Positions 47,463-56,490 of a stretch of 64,000 bases of DNA are shown piece after piece; position 1 is the stretch's first letter, and each line of letters begins with the position of its first letter. The DNA comes from DATMNI01 sp035570275. Its GTDB lineage: Bacteria; Acidobacteriota; Terriglobia; Bryobacterales; Bryobacteraceae. The position numbers were made by a program, and so were the translations under genes. The notes beneath the pieces were generated by a model. It was not told the origin of the DNA. It did not search any database and worked only from the letters and a program-made list of their open reading frames with translations. Location of the stretch: contig DATMNI010000179.1 of NCBI GenBank assembly GCA_035570275.1, positions 28,648 through 92,647 on the forward strand. Reading direction: 5' to 3'.

Positions 47463-48341
47463 ATGAAACGCCGGAAGACTTCTGAACGTATCGCCCAACG
47501 CGCCTGGTGCCCCCTCGCCGGGTTGTCGCTCTTCGCCTGCAGTGTGACGCTGCTGGCACAAGGTAATCCGGAGTGGCATCGTCCGGTTCCCGCATTCAAG
47601 ATCGCCGGAGACCTGTATTACGTAGGCACGGCCGATCTCGCCGTCTACCTGGTGCGCACGCCACAGGGCAACATTTTGATCAATTCGGATTTCGAGCAGG
47701 ACGTGCCGCTGATCCGCCACAGCATCGAAAGCCTCGGCTTCAAGTACAAGGATACGAAGATCGTCCTCATCAGCCACGCCCACGGCGATCATGATGCCGC
47801 CACCGGCGTGATCAAGAAGGAGACGGACGCGAAACTGATGGTGATGGATGCGGATGTTCCCGAAGAGGAAAGCACAGCCCGCGGACGCCCGGGCGCCCAC
47901 GTCGATCGTGTTTTGCACGATGGCGATACGGTCGAACTCGGAGACGCCAGGCTGACGGCGCGGCTGACGCCCGGCCATACCAAAGGCTGCACTACCTGGA
48001 CCATGCAGGTTCGGGAGGGTGGGCGGACATTGAACGCGGTGGTGATCGGCAGCCCCAACGTGAACCCCGGATACATTCTGGTGGGAAACAAGAACTACCC
48101 GCAGATCGCTCAGGATTACGTCAAGACGTTCGCGGTGCTCAAGAGCCTGCCTTGCGACCTCTTTCTGGGCGCCCATGGAGCCTATTTTGGGCTCCAGGCC
48201 AAGTACGAAAAGTTGAAGGCCGGCGGGTCGAATCCTTTCATCGATCCGGACGGCTACAAGACATACGTTGCCGAGCGCGAAGCCACGTTCCAGAAGGAAT
48301 GGCAACGCCAACAGCAAAACCCCGGCTCTCCTGCACGTTAG
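47463..48341 (+). CDS. Exported metallo-beta-lactamase, subclass B3-like
   Basis: Zinc hydrolase, 292 residues from the ATG at 47463, which opens an n-region 'MKRRKTSER' and a hydrophobic core 'WCPLAGLSLFACSVTLLA' typical of a signal peptide. The B3 active-site set is complete: 'SHAHGDHDAATG' (His116, His118, Asp120, His121 equivalents), 'TPGHTKGCTTW' (His196 region, with the GCTTW phrase characteristic of B3 enzymes) and 'LGAHGAYFGL' (His263 equivalent). 'NILINSDFEQDVPLIRHSIE' precedes the first motif, as in B3 enzymes. Length suits the subclass. Related environmental enzymes may hydrolyse beta-lactams or other substrates, so resistance cannot be claimed from sequence. The gene is isolated, flanked by GxxExxY relics on both sides. 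Confidence 0.85.
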   Translation: MKRRKTSERIAQRAWCPLAGLSLFACSVTLLAQGNPEWHRPVPAFKIAGDLYYVGTADLAVYLVRTPQGNILINSDFEQDVPLIRHSIESLGFKYKDTKIVLISHAHGDHDAATGVIKKETDAKLMVMDADVPEEESTARGRPGAHVDRVLHDGDTVELGDARLTARLTPGHTKGCTTWTMQVREGGRTLNAVVIGSPNVNPGYILVGNKNYPQIAQDYVKTFAVLKSLPCDLFLGAHGAYFGLQAKYEKLKAGGSNPFIDPDGYKTYVAEREATFQKEWQRQQQNPGSPAR

Positions 48342-48424
48342 GCCGAGTCAAACAATAGCTGGACAATTTGCGTCTAGCGTAAGGGGAATCGGCTTGGAGC
48401 GTGGGACTCAAGAAAACAAGATTT

Positions 48425-48752
48425 CACGGTAGAAGCTGCTTCTTGTGCACCGGCGCCGCCACCTCGACCGATTTGATCCCACGATCACCAGGTCCTCAAC
48501 GATCAGGTCCGCCCGAAATCCCACTTCAATGGGGACGCCGTCGTACACCATGGGAACCGGTTGCTGACGCGTCGCGAGCAGCGCCAACAGGGCCCGGCCC
48601 AGAGTGGTATGGACTCGATGAGCTGCATCCACAAACTGTTTCGCCAGTGGATTCCCGGTCACGTTGCCTTCGATTATCCTTCTTCCTTTGCGGCTTCTTT
48701 GCGCCTTCGCGGCTTGGCGTGAAATCCTGTTTTTCTTGTGCGCTTGACTCAA
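48425..48752 (-). pseudogene. GxxExxY family protein relic, copy 3
   Basis: Minus-strand frame: 'NVTGNPLAKQFVDAAHRVHT', 'TLGRALLALLATRQQPVPMV', 'YDGVPIEVGFRADLIVEDLV', then a frameshift after which 'IKSVEVAAPVHKKQLLP' continues. About 20 residues are deleted between 'TLG' and 'ATRQQPV', removing the GLLESVY motif. It is closely similar at DNA level to copy 1 (42545-42861), including the 5' leader, suggesting duplication of the same gene. Confidence 0.75.
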
Positions 48753-49229
48753 ATGTCCAACTTATCATCTAACTTCCCCTTAGCGAAGATGGGTCACAGA
48801 CGCACGATCCTGGCAGTCGACTTCAACGTTTGTACACTTTCTTTGAGAAGTAGGGCGTCCCGCGGGCACTGTATGATGTCTTGGAGCCACATTCTGTTGT
48901 GCGGCCCCCACCGGAAGCATCCTGCGAACCGGAACGATCGTGCCGGAAAAGGCGCATCCGGTCGCTGAGAAGAATGGAGTTAGCCGGCGCCCACCGGAAC
49001 GATGGTTCCGGATTCATCGACGTGCTCACATGGGCGCGTCGAGGAGTTCCCGAACCGTTCGCGTCAGCACCCGCCCGGCGCAAAGGGCGCTGCGGAAGAG
49101 CGGTGGCCGGTCCAAGCGAGCCGTGCAAGTCCAGAAGATTCTCGTACGCCCCTTCCATACCCTATCTATTCATTTCTATTCATGCTACAAGATACTCAGC
49201 AGGCTGCTATTGCTGAAAGGAGAAACATC
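48753..49229. other. Intergenic region without recognisable gene
   Basis: About 480 bases upstream of the Sel1 gene. Frames on both strands are short and unlike proteins. The final 60 bases are AT-rich and end in a good ribosome site (AAAGGAGA, 49216-49223), so the promoter of the next gene is probably here. Confidence 0.45.
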
Positions 49230-50048
49230 ATGCAATATCGCAGTTCACGTGGCGTGTGGTTAGGGATGGGTTCCATCCTGTTGAGTATGCTGCCGGCCTG
49301 GGCCGACACAGCAGCCGGGAGGGAAGCCTTCAAGAATAAGGATTACGGAAGGGCCTTCAAGGAATGGAAAGCGGCGGCGGATGCCGGGCAGGCGGAGGCG
49401 CAATTCGATTTGGGTGTTCTCTACGCCCAGGGGCTCGGAGTCCGGCGGGATATGACGGAAGCGGCGCGCTGGTACCGGCAGGCCGCGGACCAGGGCAATG
49501 CGGAAGCCGAGTTCGCATTAGGCCAAATGTATTCGCGTGGATGGGGTGTCCCGCGCGATCAGGCGGATGCCATGCGTTGGCTGCAAATGGCGAACGCACC
49601 GGACACCGATGGCCCCCCGACTGATTGGGCCATTGTGGAAGGTTTCGGAATTGCGCAAGATCAAAAGCAGGCTGCCTCCTGGTATCTGTCGGCGGCGGAA
49701 AAGGGCCACGCCGAGGCGCAATTCAACCTGGGTCGCTTATACGCCACCGGGAAAGGCGTAGCTCACGATGAGGAGCAGGCTGCCCGTTGGATTCGCGCTT
49801 CCGCCAGCCAGGGCTACGCGCCGGCGCAGGCGCGCCTGGGAATGCGGTACGCCACTGGCAGTGGCATGACGGAAGATGACCGCCGGGCTTATTTTTGGCT
49901 CACGCTGGCGTTCCTGCACGGCGACAAGAGCGTTGAGAAACTTCGCCTGGCGGAAGCGGCCAAACTTAAACCCGATGTAGTTTCGGCCACGGACCAGGCC
50001 GCGCAGAATTGGAAGCCACGAAAGGTGGCCGCCAATCCCAAGCAGTAA
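49230..50048 (+). CDS. Exported Sel1-repeat protein
   Basis: 272 residues. The ATG at 49230 follows AAAGGAGA and opens a signal peptide ('GVWLGMGSILLSMLPAWADT'). Six or so Sel1-like helical repeats follow ('AEAQFDLGVLYAQGLGVRRD', 'AEAEFALGQMYSRGWGVPRD', 'AEAQFNLGRLYATGKGVAHD'), each pair of helices separated by the usual GxGVxxD turn. One repeat, around 'ANAPDTDGPPTDWAIVEGFG', is degenerate. Sel1 proteins are adaptor solenoids for protein-protein contacts. The stop overlaps a possible ATG of the next gene (TAATG), so the two may be co-translated. Confidence 0.88.
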   Translation: MQYRSSRGVWLGMGSILLSMLPAWADTAAGREAFKNKDYGRAFKEWKAAADAGQAEAQFDLGVLYAQGLGVRRDMTEAARWYRQAADQGNAEAEFALGQMYSRGWGVPRDQADAMRWLQMANAPDTDGPPTDWAIVEGFGIAQDQKQAASWYLSAAEKGHAEAQFNLGRLYATGKGVAHDEEQAARWIRASASQGYAPAQARLGMRYATGSGMTEDDRRAYFWLTLAFLHGDKSVEKLRLAEAAKLKPDVVSATDQAAQNWKPRKVAANPKQ

Positions 50049-50098
50049 TGGCGGTAGTTGAGAAGGGCACACCAGCCGCAGTGAATGCCGCATGTCTT

Positions 50099-51418
50099 AT
50101 GCGATTCGCCTTATCTCTTCTCGCCATCGCCGTGATGCGCGGGCAGACTGCGCGCGATCCGGAGAAGTTGTTGGAGACCGCGCGCGCCAATCTCCAGGCT
50201 ATGACGCGCCGTCTGTCCAACTATGCCTGTATTGAGACGGTGGACCGGCAGAATTTTCAGCGTCGCCTGGAAGTCCAGGCCGATTCCGCCGCGCCCGCGA
50301 TGTCCTGTGCGCCCGGTGCGAACACCGGCCCCGGCAAGAAGACCGAAGAACTGCATCTGGAGGCTACCGATCGCCTGCGGCTGGAGGTTGCGGTTTCCCA
50401 GGGGATTGAGATTCACTCCTGGCCGGGCGCGACGCGATTCGAAGCGCGCGGCGTGGACGAAATCATTGGTGGAGGTCTTATCGGAGCGGGCGCCTTCGCC
50501 ACTTACCTGCTGGATGTTTTTGACAACCCCGGCGTAGTTTTCAGCTACGCCCGCGAGAGTTCCACCGGCACTCAAACGGGGCTTGAGTACCACTACCACG
50601 TGCCAATCGAAGCCAGCCATTACCACGTCAAGACCGGTGCATCCTGGCGGCCTACGGCATACGACGGTTCGTTTTGGCTTGATCCGGTTTCGCTGGAACT
50701 TCAGCGCCTGACCATTCGGACCCCCGAATTGGCGCCTGACACGTCGATGTGCGCAGTGGAGGCAACCTTGGATTACCACCGCGTTCACATCGGGGATGGA
50801 GACGTTCTGCTGCCGCGCCAGGGCTGGCTCCAGACTATGATGCGCAACACGCACGTGGCTAAGAACACCATCACTTTTTCGGAGTGCCGCGAGTACCAGG
50901 CGGAATCTCAACTGCTGTTCGACACGGGCGCCGACGGGCAGGCCGCAGCCACCAGGCTAACCGTGCGCGCGCCGGTTGCGTTGACGATCGGGCTGCCTCT
51001 CACGCTGGCCCTGGCCGCGCCGATCGACACCGATACCGCGGCCGCGGGCGACCTGGTGTCGGCCAAGGTGGTTAAAGCCGTTCGCCGGCCTGGTTCGAGC
51101 AACGCGCTGATCCCCGCCGGCGCCACGGTCCGCGGCCGCATCGCGCGCGTGGAGCACCATCTGATTCCAACACCATATTTTCTCATCGCCATCACGTTCA
51201 ACCGGCTGGAACTGACGGGTAGCTCTTCGCCCTTCGCGGCCCGCCTCGATCGCGACGTGGAGTTAGCCACACGGCTGGGCGCGAACCTGGTCGGGAAGAG
51301 GCGCGGCCTGGATTTCTGGGACGTGGGCAACTTCCTGTTTCCCACGGGAAAGAGCCGTTACGTGCTGCCCGCCGGGTACGAGTCCCAGTGGTTCACGCTG
51401 GCCACCCCGTCCAGGTGA
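50099..51418 (+). CDS. Exported protein of unknown function
   Basis: About 439 residues from the ATG at 50099, which gives the better signal peptide ('MRFALSLLAIAVMRGQTA'). The ATG at 50048, overlapping the Sel1 stop, would add 17 residues. Early part: 'MTRRLSNYACIETVDRQNFQ', a phrase common in exported acidobacterial proteins. The middle is rich in beta strands ('GLEYHYHVPIEASHYHVKTG', 'FWLDPVSLELQRLTIRTPEL'), suggesting an outer-membrane lipoprotein-carrier-like fold; that is inference. The last 130 residues ('ALIPAGATVRGRIARVEHH') resemble a small beta barrel. No catalytic motif is recognised. It is probably in an operon with the Sel1 gene. Confidence 0.75.
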   Translation: MRFALSLLAIAVMRGQTARDPEKLLETARANLQAMTRRLSNYACIETVDRQNFQRRLEVQADSAAPAMSCAPGANTGPGKKTEELHLEATDRLRLEVAVSQGIEIHSWPGATRFEARGVDEIIGGGLIGAGAFATYLLDVFDNPGVVFSYARESSTGTQTGLEYHYHVPIEASHYHVKTGASWRPTAYDGSFWLDPVSLELQRLTIRTPELAPDTSMCAVEATLDYHRVHIGDGDVLLPRQGWLQTMMRNTHVAKNTITFSECREYQAESQLLFDTGADGQAAATRLTVRAPVALTIGLPLTLALAAPIDTDTAAAGDLVSAKVVKAVRRPGSSNALIPAGATVRGRIARVEHHLIPTPYFLIAITFNRLELTGSSSPFAARLDRDVELATRLGANLVGKRRGLDFWDVGNFLFPTGKSRYVLPAGYESQWFTLATPSR

Positions 51419-51726
51419 TGCAGCGTAACCGTCTCTCGCCGGTACGGTCTCGTATTTCGAGGCCACCGCTGCGCGACCCTCGCGGCTCCGAAGTGGTATA
51501 GAAGGGCTCGAAGAGATGTTGCGGGCGCGGCCGTCAACCCGGGGAGGTTCGCTGCCGCATCGCGGGCCTGCCGTTCCATCTAATACGCCATCTCTCCGCC
51601 CAAAGTTCCATATATCATTTTTGAAAAATTGACCCAACTTTTCCGCATGTTCCGCGTATATGGGTGTGGAGGCGAACAGCACTCCAAACTAACTCGAAAC
51701 AAACCGGCACTAAGGAGAAACAAAAG
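51419..51726. other. Intergenic region, 308 bases
   Basis: No gene is seen. Around 51475 the sequence GCGGCTCCGA resembles the left half of the REP palindrome at 1210-1247. The right third is AT-rich with TTGACC near 51630 and GTATAT about 20 bases later, a weak promoter candidate for the next gene. Confidence 0.4.
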
Positions 51727-52047
51727 ATGACTAAGAAAGCTATTTGCACGTTCGCCCTGGCCCTCGGCCTGACAGCGATGTTTGCCACCAGTTCACTATC
51801 CGCGCAGGCGGGCGTGTATTCCGACAAGATTTCCATTCCGTTCGCGTTCCACGTGGATAAGGTAGCTCTGCCCGCTGGAGAGTATCGCCTGGAGCGGGTA
51901 TTCGGCAAGGATATCGTTTCGCTGGTCAATTTGCGGACCGGCCAGCGGGTGCAGATCCTGCGCCAGGAAGCCGCCAGCACGCCCGGTAAGTCGAAGCTTA
52001 CTTTCGAATCCGGACCTCAGGGGTATTCACTGAAGAAGTTGTCCTAA
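51727..52047 (+). CDS. Small exported protein of a common acidobacterial family
   Basis: 106 residues. The ATG at 51727 has AAGGAG (51712-51717) nine bases upstream and opens a signal peptide ('ICTFALALGLTAMFATSSLSA'). The mature part 'SIPFAFHVDKVALPAGEYRL' is a phrase found in many small acidobacterial exported proteins, function unknown. The rest alternates like a beta sandwich ('IVSLVNLRTGQRVQIL'). Its TAA stop overlaps the stop of the convergent hsp70 gene by four bases. The gene is monocistronic. Confidence 0.8.
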   Translation: MTKKAICTFALALGLTAMFATSSLSAQAGVYSDKISIPFAFHVDKVALPAGEYRLERVFGKDIVSLVNLRTGQRVQILRQEAASTPGKSKLTFESGPQGYSLKKLS

Positions 52048-54740
52048 ACGGTAGGCTCCACCTTCTCCACTGCCGCCAGCACCAGGCCCGACGGCAACTC
52101 CTCGCCGAAGATCCGGCCGAGCGTGCGGTCGTCCTCTTCCTCACCCTCCAATACGGCCAGCAGACGGTCGGCTTGAGCCATGGATTGAAGCTTGCTCTTG
52201 ACGGCTTCATGGGTGGCGGCGGGCAGGTCGCGGGTCGGGTCTTCGGTGCGGCGGGCCAGGGCGGCTAATGCGTCGCCTGCGCCCGGCACGCGCAGCAGGG
52301 CTTCCACCCATCGCGTGACGGTGGCCGGCGGCACTACCAGGTTGCTGGGTCCGTAGAAGAGTTTGCGTGCGCCCAGGCGCGAGAGGCACCAGAGCTCGCT
52401 TTCCTTGAAGTCGCCCGCCTTCACGCGCTTGATCAAGGCTTCACCAAGTTCCGTTTTGGTGCCGATGGGCAGCCACTCCACAGAGGATGCCGTGCGCCAC
52501 ATTTCGCGCAGCAGGCTGGCATTGATGCGCTGCGGTTTCTTATTGCCGCGCGGCAGCAGGAAGCCGGAGAGGCGCTGGTACATATCGGTCTGCTGATTGC
52601 GGTTCATGCCGCCGGCGACGCGGCCCCAGAAGATCCACCAATCGATCTCGCACTGCACCTGATTGCCGAACGTCACGCCGCCTGCGTAGACGCGGCGGGC
52701 CTGCTCAATGCGGAAATCGTCGCCCGGATAGCCGAAGCCGGGGCGCAGGCAGAAGCCCGCCAGGTTCAACCAGCGAATCTCGTAAGCCGGGCTCATTTTG
52801 CGGCCCTCGGCGGCGGCCAGGAAGGCGTCGCCCAGTTGGCGGATGGCCGACAGCGGCCAACTGTTGCGGCCAAGGCCCATGGTCTGTTCCAGCTTGGCCG
52901 GCAATTCCTCCGGCGTGATGGGCGATGGCGCGACAGGCGATGGCGCGACGGGCGATTGCGAACCGGGCGCAAAGACCGCGCCGATCAACGCCAGCGCGGC
53001 CTTCAGCGCCTGCTCGCTGACCACGGCGGCGGCTTTGCGTTCGGCCGACTGTTCTCCAGCGGCCTTGCGGAGCTCGAATTGCAGCCGCCAGCGGTTGTCG
53101 CTGATCTTCGATTCGCACCAGGTTTCGAGCGTGCCGATTTCGGTGAGGCGCGCGCCCAACTTCACGGGGATGAGCCGTTCCTCGGCCTTCTTGCCGAAAC
53201 GAATTACGGCGTTGAGAGGTGCGTGCATGTGGAGATCGGCGTCGCCAACCGCGAATTCCACCACGTGTCCCAGCTTGTCCTCCGTGCGCGTGAGGGAGCT
53301 GTAAAGCCGGAACGAAACCGGCCGGTTGGCCACCAGTTGCAGCGCGCCGTCATCAATCTCCAGCGCCGCGCCTTCCTCCGCGCCGCGCGGCACCAGGCAG
53401 ACGGCTTGGAACTTGCTGTCGCGCTGAACGCCCAAACCGATGTAGTAAGTTCGCGGCAGTCCGCCGCGCACCAGCACGCCGCTACCTGTGGAGCGTACAT
53501 AGGAGTAGTAAGCCGCGCCGCGCGCCACCGCCAGATCGAGATCGGTGTTCTCCAGAATCTCCGGCCGCCGGCCGTACCACTGGCCCACCACGTCCGCCAC
53601 GCGTTCGCGCAGAATCTCGGGAATGAAGAAGCCGCCGTTGAACAGGATGGCGTCGGGCGCCTGGCCCACCGGTTCCAGGAAGGCGTTCAAATGGCGGGTG
53701 ACGGCGGGGTCGGAAACATACGGCAGACCCAGCTCGCGGAACAGGCTGCGCTTTTCGTCCTTGGGCGCTTCGCCGCGCTGCGTGAAGGGCAGGAAGCCTT
53801 CGAGCGCCAGTTCCAGCGCCTCCTCGCGGAGGATTTCGCTTTTGAGCGATTTGCCGATCAGCGCCGAACCTGTGCCCAGCACGGTGATTTCGACGGATTT
53901 GAGATTGGGGTCGTTGAGCAGCTTTTCCTTGGCCGCAGAACACTGGCGGCGCAGGCCGCTGCGCTGCCGGATGGAGAGCGGCGCCCCGAGCTTGGATTCC
54001 ACCAGCCAGGCCAGCGTGAGGTCCAGGTTATCGCCGCCCAACAGCAGGTGCTTGCCCACGGCGGTGCGGGTGAAGTTGACCAGGTCGCCCTCGCGCGAGA
54101 CGCGGATGAGGCTGAAGTCGCTGGTGCCGCCGCCCACGTCGCAGACCAGCACGATCTGGCCATCGAACAGCTTCTTGCGGGACGCCGCCAGGTTGTTGGC
54201 GATCCACGAATAAAACGCGGCGGCAGGCTCTTCGAGCAAGGTCAGGCGTGAGAGGCCGGCCTCGCGGGCGGCCATCACGGTGAGCTCGCGCGCCTCTTCA
54301 TCGAACGACGCCGGCACCGTGAGCACGATATCCTGTTCGGCCATCGGCAGATGCTTGATGCGGTCCCACTCCTCGCGGAATTTGGCGATGAAGCGGGCGG
54401 AGACATCCACCGGCGAGAGCACGCGTCCGGTCTCCTGCGAATCCCAGGGGAGGATTTTGGCGGTTCGGTCCACGTCCGGGTTGGAGAGCCAGGATTTCGC
54501 CGAATGCACCAGGCGGGTAGGCACGATGGCTCCCTGTTCGCGGGCGTACAGGCCAACCGGCTGGCCCTCTTCCAGAAACAGAAACGAAGGCAGAGTGCGC
54601 CGGGGCTCCACGCGGCCGGCGGCCACCAGTTGGGGCGTCTCGAAGATGTGGATCGGCGGAAAGTCGCGGTCTTCGGCCTCGCGCTCGTCGATATAGGCGA
54701 GGGCGGAGTTGGTGGTACCGAGGTCAATGCCGATCTTCAT
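52044..54740 (-). CDS. Hsp70-family (DnaK-like) protein with long C-terminal extension
   Basis: 898 residues. The N-terminal actin-like ATPase domain is intact: 'MKIGIDLGTTNSALAYIDE' (phosphate 1), 'VLVCDVGGGTSDFSLIRVS' (phosphate 2), 'DAILFNGGFFIPEILRERV' (adenosine region). Instead of a DnaK substrate domain, it has a shortened beta region and a C-terminal section of about 330 residues ('RWLNLAGFCLRPGFGYPGDD', 'EIDWWIFWGRVAGGMNRNQQ') of the DUF3731 type. So it is a divergent Hsp70 of unknown clients, not the housekeeping DnaK. A small repeat, 'SPVAPSPVAPSPITPEE', links the halves. A second Hsp70 lies upstream at 62870-64000, now separated by accessory DNA that carries a duplicated copy of this gene's first 40 codons. 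Confidence 0.9.
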   Translation of the reverse strand: MKIGIDLGTTNSALAYIDEREAEDRDFPPIHIFETPQLVAAGRVEPRRTLPSFLFLEEGQPVGLYAREQGAIVPTRLVHSAKSWLSNPDVDRTAKILPWDSQETGRVLSPVDVSARFIAKFREEWDRIKHLPMAEQDIVLTVPASFDEEARELTVMAAREAGLSRLTLLEEPAAAFYSWIANNLAASRKKLFDGQIVLVCDVGGGTSDFSLIRVSREGDLVNFTRTAVGKHLLLGGDNLDLTLAWLVESKLGAPLSIRQRSGLRRQCSAAKEKLLNDPNLKSVEITVLGTGSALIGKSLKSEILREEALELALEGFLPFTQRGEAPKDEKRSLFRELGLPYVSDPAVTRHLNAFLEPVGQAPDAILFNGGFFIPEILRERVADVVGQWYGRRPEILENTDLDLAVARGAAYYSYVRSTGSGVLVRGGLPRTYYIGLGVQRDSKFQAVCLVPRGAEEGAALEIDDGALQLVANRPVSFRLYSSLTRTEDKLGHVVEFAVGDADLHMHAPLNAVIRFGKKAEERLIPVKLGARLTEIGTLETWCESKISDNRWRLQFELRKAAGEQSAERKAAAVVSEQALKAALALIGAVFAPGSQSPVAPSPVAPSPITPEELPAKLEQTMGLGRNSWPLSAIRQLGDAFLAAAEGRKMSPAYEIRWLNLAGFCLRPGFGYPGDDFRIEQARRVYAGGVTFGNQVQCEIDWWIFWGRVAGGMNRNQQTDMYQRLSGFLLPRGNKKPQRINASLLREMWRTASSVEWLPIGTKTELGEALIKRVKAGDFKESELWCLSRLGARKLFYGPSNLVVPPATVTRWVEALLRVPGAGDALAALARRTEDPTRDLPAATHEAVKSKLQSMAQADRLLAVLEGEEEDDRTLGRIFGEELPSGLVLAAVEKVEPTV

Positions 54741-54767
54741 GGGCGAGTTCCTTCGGGGCTAGCGGCA

Positions 54768-54803
54768 GGCGGATTGACAATCCGCCGCAGGTTCACAACC
54801 TGC
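54768..54803. repeat. Double-hairpin REP-like element upstream of hsp70
   Basis: GGCGGATT-GAC-AATCCGCC (54768-54786) followed directly by GCAGGTT-CAC-AACCTGC (54787-54803), then CCCCACAAA. Same family as 62823-62858 (same orientation) and 44264-44299 (inverted). It lies just upstream of the hsp70 start and may mark the left end of the accessory segment. Confidence 0.85.
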
Positions 54804-54856
54804 CCCACAAACCTGCGCGTTCAGGGCCGTGAGCGCGACTACGAAACTAGGATAAC

Positions 54857-55525
54857 TTACAAACGAATGCTCGAAGCCGACGGGCCGCGGCGATGGGCGG
54901 GGACGGCCGCAAGGCGGGTTTCCGCCGCTGGGATGACGGGGAGGGGTTCGGCGCCCGGGGCTTGAGGCGGGGTTTGCGGAACGAAGCCAATTTGCTCCTT
55001 GGGTATTGAGGGTGCGGCAGTTACGTCGAGCGGTGCGGACACCGGCTGAGGTTGCGGGGCGGGTTGGGCAAAGCGTTCGGCCTGGAGGCGCTGGAGTTCC
55101 TTGAAGGATTGGATTTGCGACCTGCGGGTGGCGTCGATGCGGCGCTGGAGGCGGATCTGGTCGGTCGCACTGTCCATGAAGGCTTTGCCGGCCTGGTTGA
55201 GGTCTTTGGGGTAGGTGGCGTCTTCGATTTCGTAATCGATGATTTCGGCGTCGATGCGGGAGAAGCGGGTGAGAAGCCAGGTGTCGCGGATGACGTTGTC
55301 GAGGAGTGCGCGCTCCATAGCGGTTGCGGGGTGGTGGTCGCGGTAGAACGTATCGGCAAGTTGGGCAAGGGCCTCGGGGTCTTCGCCGGTGATGATGGTG
55401 GATTCGGCATGGATGCCGGACCTGAGAGCGTTCATACTGGAAACGGCCTTGCCCGCGATGGAGCGTGGACCCGTTGACTTAGCCGCATTGCGGCGGTTTG
55501 CTTCGATTTGAGGTTGAGTGGACAT
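54857..55525 (-). CDS. Hypothetical protein of a family abundant in acidobacteria
   Basis: 222 residues, cytoplasmic by appearance. The N-terminus 'QPQIEANRRNAAKSTGPRS' followed by 'GKAVSSMNALRSGIHAEST' is the hallmark of a family found in many copies in acidobacterial genomes, often in accessory regions; function unknown. The middle is helical and charged ('ERALLDNVIRDTWLLTRFSR', 'DQIRLQRRIDATRRSQIQSF'), and the last 80 residues are proline-rich. No catalytic motif is seen. First gene inside the segment between the two hsp70 genes. The 222 bases upstream to the mazF stop hold a short GGCC-GGGA-GGCC palindrome but no gene. Confidence 0.75.
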   Translation of the reverse strand: MSTQPQIEANRRNAAKSTGPRSIAGKAVSSMNALRSGIHAESTIITGEDPEALAQLADTFYRDHHPATAMERALLDNVIRDTWLLTRFSRIDAEIIDYEIEDATYPKDLNQAGKAFMDSATDQIRLQRRIDATRRSQIQSFKELQRLQAERFAQPAPQPQPVSAPLDVTAAPSIPKEQIGFVPQTPPQAPGAEPLPVIPAAETRLAAVPAHRRGPSASSIRL

Positions 55526-55747
55526 GTGAGAGTCGAGTAAGAACTAAGACGCGCAGGCCGGGAGGCCCGCGCCACTGAGGTTACTATGGCGCCTTGGGGC
55601 TGGGGGGCGGAATGACTGTAAGTGGTTGAGGGGATGGGGAAAAGATTTTGAAAAATCGTGTCATCCGTTACACTGCCAGTTGATGCCCGCAGGCGATCTG
55701 CCGCCAAAACGGGCGGATCGTCCCCCGCGGTAGTGCGAACGCATGCT

Positions 55748-56092
55748 TCATCTGCCAAGAATTACGTCAATGCCGGAGAGCAGTAGTTCCAGTTTCGCCC
55801 GCGGCAACTTCCCCACGCATTCGCCGAGGAGATCCCGATCGAGGGTTAGGACCTGAGAGACGTTCGCAACCGATTCCTGAGGGAGTCCCGTCAATCGGCT
55901 CGAAAGGGCAAGATTGCCCGGAGCGTCGGCCCACCGCAAGTTTGTTGTCAACGGAACACAGACCACGGTGGCGATGCGGCTACGATTCAACGCATCGCCT
56001 TGAACAATCACGACCGGCCTTCTGTATCCAGGTCCGGAGCCGGCAGGCGCCGGCAGATCCGCCCACCGGATTTCCCCCTGTGCGATCACCAC
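55748..56092 (-). CDS. mazF: MazF/PemK-type endoribonuclease toxin
   Basis: 114 residues. The beta-barrel toxin begins 'GEIRWADLPAPAGSGPGYRR', then 'PVVIVQGDALNRSRIATVV' and 'LPQESVANVSQVLTLDRDLL', matching the MazF fold with the conserved 'RPVVIVQ' and 'ESxANxxQ' elements. Such toxins cut mRNA at specific short sequences and halt growth when not neutralised. Its start overlaps the antitoxin gene by seven bases, in antitoxin-first order. All core motifs are present, so the toxin is probably functional. Confidence 0.9.
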   Translation of the reverse strand: MVIAQGEIRWADLPAPAGSGPGYRRPVVIVQGDALNRSRIATVVCVPLTTNLRWADAPGNLALSSRLTGLPQESVANVSQVLTLDRDLLGECVGKLPRAKLELLLSGIDVILGR

Positions 56093-56322
56093 TCGACTTT
56101 TTCGAGGACACGGGCTGCCGCCCGCGAGACAAACTCGTCTTTGGCGGTCTGCACCTCGGCGCAGACCCGGTCCATCGCCTCGGTGAGCTCATCTGCCGCA
56201 TGCCGCGCCACGTACTCCCGGATTGCGTCGCTAAATAACTGGCTGCGGGACTTCCTGGTCCGGCGCGCGAGCCGCTCGGCCTCTTTGAACACATCGTCCG
56301 GAATGGACACAGCCGTTTTCAT
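56086..56322 (-). CDS. Ribbon-helix-helix antitoxin partner of MazF
   Basis: 78 residues. 'MKTAVSIPDDVFKEAERLAR' followed by 'RTRKSRSQLFSDAIREYVAR' is a ribbon-helix-helix DNA-binding domain (strand 'TAVSIP', then two helices), and the acidic C-terminal helix should wrap the toxin. These antitoxins repress their own promoter. Just upstream a TATACT element (complement of 56329-56334) and a short ATAC/GTAT dyad overlap the start, consistent with autoregulation. Confidence 0.88.
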   Translation of the reverse strand: MKTAVSIPDDVFKEAERLARRTRKSRSQLFSDAIREYVARHAADELTEAMDRVCAEVQTAKDEFVSRAAARVLEKVEW

Positions 56323-56490
56323 ACCTTTAGTATAACTGGTTCCTCCGCAGGTTGTGTCTTCGGCAGCGCCTGATCGAGGGCTCTAGTGAGGAATGGGCGA
56401 ACACCAATCCTAGATAAGGCGTTCCGTTGCCGTGACCGACGCGAAGCATTCGCTGACGACGTATTCTGGACGGATCGTCGTCGCTATACC

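Noticed and set aside
52836..54251. 471-codon plus-strand frame opposite hsp70
   Set aside because: Shadow of the Hsp70 gene with low-complexity Gln/Arg/Glu-rich composition.
54570..54740. Second complete hsp70 copy suggested by the fragment at 62657
   Set aside because: The fragment covers only about 40 codons and then loses all similarity; it is a partial duplicate.
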